From NCBI GenBank assembly GCA_002729885.1, contig PBUB01000028.1:186001-250000 (forward strand): 64,000 bases of DNA. The letters are read 5' to 3'. The translations under genes and the position numbers were made by a program. This document shows positions 61,239 to 64,000 of this stretch, in pieces. Positions within the stretch are counted from its first letter, which is position 1. Each line of letters starts with the position of its first letter. Under the pieces are notes generated by a model. That model was not told where the DNA came from and did no database searches. It worked only from the letters and a program-made list of their open reading frames with translations. This stretch comes from Spirochaetaceae bacterium. GTDB lineage: Bacteria > Spirochaetota > Leptospiria > Leptospirales > Leptonemataceae.

Positions 61239-64000
61239 CTAGAAACGGAAATCCCCGATTCCGAACACAAAGTTAAATCGATCGTCCCCTGGAATGGGCT
61301 TGAGCTTGCCCCTTTCATAGTACAGTTTTTGCGCCAGAAATAGTCGCAGAGGCAATACCGGAATCTGAATTCGGATCCCGAATCCCCAGCTAAACAGGGT
61401 TCTATCCAGAGCCAGGTTGCGCTGGGAGAGTACCGCTCGTCTGGGATCATTCCAGGCAGTCTGAGAGCCATAGAAATAAGGCTGCTGGTTTATAGGGTTG
61501 ATGTTGTCAGAAATGTATCTGTCAATGGCGTTGGTACCTTCGAACTGGGCCTCCACTTCATTCTCATAGTCATCTACGAAATCTGCATTATCGCCGCTCA
61601 GTTCACCCAGATTGATAAACATGGTTCCTGCATCCAGAAAGAAGGTCCACCAGAGGACCGAGGGCTCAATGGGGAATCGCATCTCCAGACCACCAAGAAT
61701 CATGTGGTTGGCACCGTTTAGCTGCCACCATGGGTCCGGAAACTGGGGATCCTGAGCGTAGTCATATCCGCGAAGGGTTTCATATCCACCGAGATAGAGC
61801 TTATCCCCGGGTTCGATGAAGGGGTTAATTTCTTTGTTCTGGTTACCATTGTACGGAGCCGTTTCATGGGTAAACGTTCCGGACAGCCTGGTTTCGATCA
61901 CCACTCTCCAGCGCTTCAATGCGTTGGAACGGAACAGTCCTCCGAAGGTATAATCGAATGGCCAGAAATAGTGCGCAAATTTCGCAGTGTACTGGTTGTA
62001 GTGGTCCTGGCCTCCCAGGATCTGACCCACCGTCTCGATGGAAAGATCCATGCTCAGGCCACTGGTGGTATTATAGATATTATCCCTGGAATCGTATAGT
62101 AGACCGTTGGTGAAACTGGATTTAAACTGCCAGCCCAGGTTGGTTCTACGAATTACTTCATTGCTGGCAAGTGCAGAAGGACGTGATGCAATAGACCAGG
62201 ATGGGGAATAGCGATGGTAGTGGGCCCAGTTAATCCAGAATGTATGCGAAAGCCCGATACCTAGCCCCAGAGAAGTCACTTCATAGGAAGCTGTTTCAAA
62301 GAAGTCGTTGGAGTCATCGCTCACTCGAATGGGGACGATTTGCACCGTGCTGGATGCATAGCCGGCATACAGAGACAGTGCCCAGGGCCGAGGAGCGCTT
62401 CGATAGCAGTCCTCTTCTTCTTCCAGGAAAGGGCGAACCACATGACGAATCTTTTCTTTGACACGGTCCAGGTTCTCCACCGTTTCCGGAGCATTTCGCG
62501 CTTCCTGCACATATGTGCGAATCAGCTTACCTACTTCGCTGTACTGATTCTGATAGGTGTCCGCCAAAAGCTCCAGGGATTCCAGGCTCTCTGCCTCATC
62601 GATTCTCTGCTGCTGATTATACCAGTAACGACCGGTGGTGTCCTGACAGGCTTCATATACCCAGGGATCCGTCCAGGAGATACTCACCTGGCGGGTTAGT
62701 GGACCATACTGCAATTTGCCCGTAATTCTCTGGCCGGTTCCATTCAGGTTATTTTCACCCACCTCCGTAAAGATGGAAAATCCGGTCTGAGTTCCATAGC
62801 CACCACCCATAGTGATGGTACCTGTAGGTTGCTCCGTGACGTCGATGATGAGATTCATTTTCTCATCGTCCGAGCCTGGCCGCATTTCCAGGTTCACTTC
62901 TTTAAAATAGCCCAGGTTAAAGATCTTTTCCCGGCTTCTTTCTACCAGAGCGGAGTTAAAGAGCTGACCTTCCTTCACCAGTAGCTCCCGGCGAATCACA
63001 TGCTCCTGGGTTTTGGTCATCCCTTTGATGATAATGTTTTCAATATAGGCCAGATGATTCTCTCGAACCACAAAGTGCACGTGTCGCAGAGTCTGACCCG
63101 CAGCCCGGGGATCATCTTCAAGCTTATCCCGCAGCATTTCAAAATCCAGGCTTTCGCCTATATCCTGGCATCGCCGTTGGTCCTCCGAAGCGGGATTCTC
63201 CAGATCACGACAGGCTTCGTATTTTTGCAGATTCTCTTCGGTGAGCTTGAATGTTGTAAAATAGGGCTGAATTTGTGCGAATACATATCCCTGGGAAGAG
63301 TAGGCCTGCTGCAGAGTATTTCGATCGCGAAAGAACTTACCCTCGTCGAAGATCTCGCCACTTTCGCCAGGGTTGAATTCCAGAAAGCTCAGTAGCTGCT
63401 CTTCGCTAAATACAGGGTTCTGATTCTCTTTGGTCTTTACCTTTCTCTCCGGTGGATTCCGTTCCAGGTTTATGGCCTGGGAATCGTGCTCCAGGGAGTA
63501 ACCACCGTAGAATCGGATTTCTCCTTCATTGATCTTGTAAGTGATTACAACAACGCGGCCTTCTTCCGGTTTCGACGGATTTCTCCATCGTATTTCGTAA
63601 CCTGTACCTTCTGGATCGATTTCTGCGTTTACGTATCCATTGGACTTGGCAAATGCCAGAAGCTTGTATTTATCTTCCTCGAATTTGCCTTCGCTGAAGA
63701 TACCATCTTCAAAGATGCCCTCTTCTTTATGATCCAGAATGGCCAGCATATTCTCTGGATCCAGATTGCGGGTTCCCAGAATATTGATTCTGGAAATCGG
63801 GATATTCTCGCCTTCATCAATAATATAGCGCAATTCGATGGTGTTGGTTTCCGGATCCACTTCCCCGGTATCCAGCCATACAGCGGCCATGAAGAAGCCT
63901 TCGCTTCTGTATTTATCAACCAGAACAGACACAGCCTCTTGAGCACGCTGCAGCTGATAGACATCGCCTTCCTTGATTGGTAATGCGGTCTTTAGATCGG
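61239..64000 (-). CDS. bamA: Outer-membrane protein assembly factor BamA, 5' end beyond the window
   Basis: The frame runs leftward from the right edge, so the N-terminus is missing. The visible part has at least 919 residues. POTRA domains come first (VYQLQRAQEAVSVLVDKYRSEGFF, INILGTRN, IIKGMTKTQEHVIRRELLVKEGQLFN), then the Omp85 barrel ending in FVFGIGDFRF with the final Phe typical of barrels. RGYDYAQDPQF is the substrate-lid VRGF-like motif in modified form. A large charged insertion lies in the barrel (about 470-550). It folds outer-membrane proteins, including LptD. Confidence 0.92.
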   Translation of the reverse strand, partial: DLKTALPIKEGDVYQLQRAQEAVSVLVDKYRSEGFFMAAVWLDTGEVDPETNTIELRYIIDEGENIPISRINILGTRNLDPENMLAILDHKEEGIFEDGIFSEGKFEEDKYKLLAFAKSNGYVNAEIDPEGTGYEIRWRNPSKPEEGRVVVITYKINEGEIRFYGGYSLEHDSQAINLERNPPERKVKTKENQNPVFSEEQLLSFLEFNPGESGEIFDEGKFFRDRNTLQQAYSSQGYVFAQIQPYFTTFKLTEENLQKYEACRDLENPASEDQRRCQDIGESLDFEMLRDKLEDDPRAAGQTLRHVHFVVRENHLAYIENIIIKGMTKTQEHVIRRELLVKEGQLFNSALVERSREKIFNLGYFKEVNLEMRPGSDDEKMNLIIDVTEQPTGTITMGGGYGTQTGFSIFTEVGENNLNGTGQRITGKLQYGPLTRQVSISWTDPWVYEACQDTTGRYWYNQQQRIDEAESLESLELLADTYQNQYSEVGKLIRTYVQEARNAPETVENLDRVKEKIRHVVRPFLEEEEDCYRSAPRPWALSLYAGYASSTVQIVPIRVSDDSNDFFETASYEVTSLGLGIGLSHTFWINWAHYHRYSPSWSIASRPSALASNEVIRRTNLGWQFKSSFTNGLLYDSRDNIYNTTSGLSMDLSIETVGQILGGQDHYNQYTAKFAHYFWPFDYTFGGLFRSNALKRWRVVIETRLSGTFTHETAPYNGNQNKEINPFIEPGDKLYLGGYETLRGYDYAQDPQFPDPWWQLNGANHMILGGLEMRFPIEPSVLWWTFFLDAGTMFINLGELSGDNADFVDDYENEVEAQFEGTNAIDRYISDNINPINQQPYFYGSQTAWNDPRRAVLSQRNLALDRTLFSWGFGIRIQIPVLPLRLFLAQKLYYERGKLKPIPGDDRFNFVFGIGDFRF

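Overview
The window looks like a chromosomal core region of a spirochaete of the order Leptospirales. The evidence is a spirochaete-type FlaB flagellin, a FlaA-like filament sheath protein, a double-membrane envelope with LPS (LpxK, MsbA, LptD, BamA), and many lipoproteins with loose, spirochaete-style lipoboxes. Base composition is near balanced by eye, so it does not look like an AT-rich Leptospira sensu stricto. I cannot name the genus. There is no rRNA, no recognisable tRNA, no insertion sequence and no prophage.

Layout. 1-3160: an ECF sigma factor, its FecR-type membrane partner and a FecR lipoprotein, read leftward and closed by a terminator. 3213-13339: an outer-membrane-like protein on the + strand, then leftward housekeeping genes (pssA, tsaD, ctpA, lipoprotein, radA, lipoprotein, dnaB, rplI, ssb, rpsF). 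13340-16800: the most unusual part. A ferric-reductase-like flavoprotein and a cytochrome b5-like protein are bracketed by copies of a 37-nt imperfect-palindromic repeat, four of them at about 60-bp spacing, and a second, unrelated 57-bp array lies before ybeY. 16800-22851: ybeY, pgpH-like HD hydrolase, phoH, aspS. 22932-33176: mostly rightward lipoprotein and membrane genes with a GT2-GtrA glycosyltransferase, trmB and a polytopic membrane protein; an MBL hydrolase and a small lipoprotein run leftward. 33166-40480: envelope and polysaccharide genes (TIM-barrel-like protein, EamA transporter, polyprenyl glycosyltransferase, lptD). 40541-45296: radical SAM protein, VOC protein, an unknown protein, and exonuclease III with a histone-H1-like tail. 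45389-47280: flaB and fliN. 47344-54646: UbiB-like kinase, rdgB, two STAS proteins, comF, FlaA-like protein, SHOCT lipoprotein, and a NifU-pentapeptide fusion. 54666-64000: guaB (markedly eukaryote-like), CaiB-type CoA transferase, SMR transporter, lpxK, msbA and a right-truncated bamA.

How the genes work together. LpxK makes lipid A, MsbA flips it, LptD inserts finished LPS and BamA folds LptD and other barrels, so much of the outer-membrane assembly route is present. RpsF, SSB, L9 and DnaB form the usual replication and ribosome operon, but rpsR is absent from its normal place. Many adjacent genes overlap by ATGA or TAATG, which suggests translational coupling.

Best candidates for novelty: the 37-nt repeat family around the redox pair, the 57-bp array, the eukaryote-like IMP dehydrogenase, the NifU-pentapeptide fusion without its third cysteine, and a flaB leader with mutually exclusive Shine-Dalgarno pairings and CsrA-like GGA motifs.
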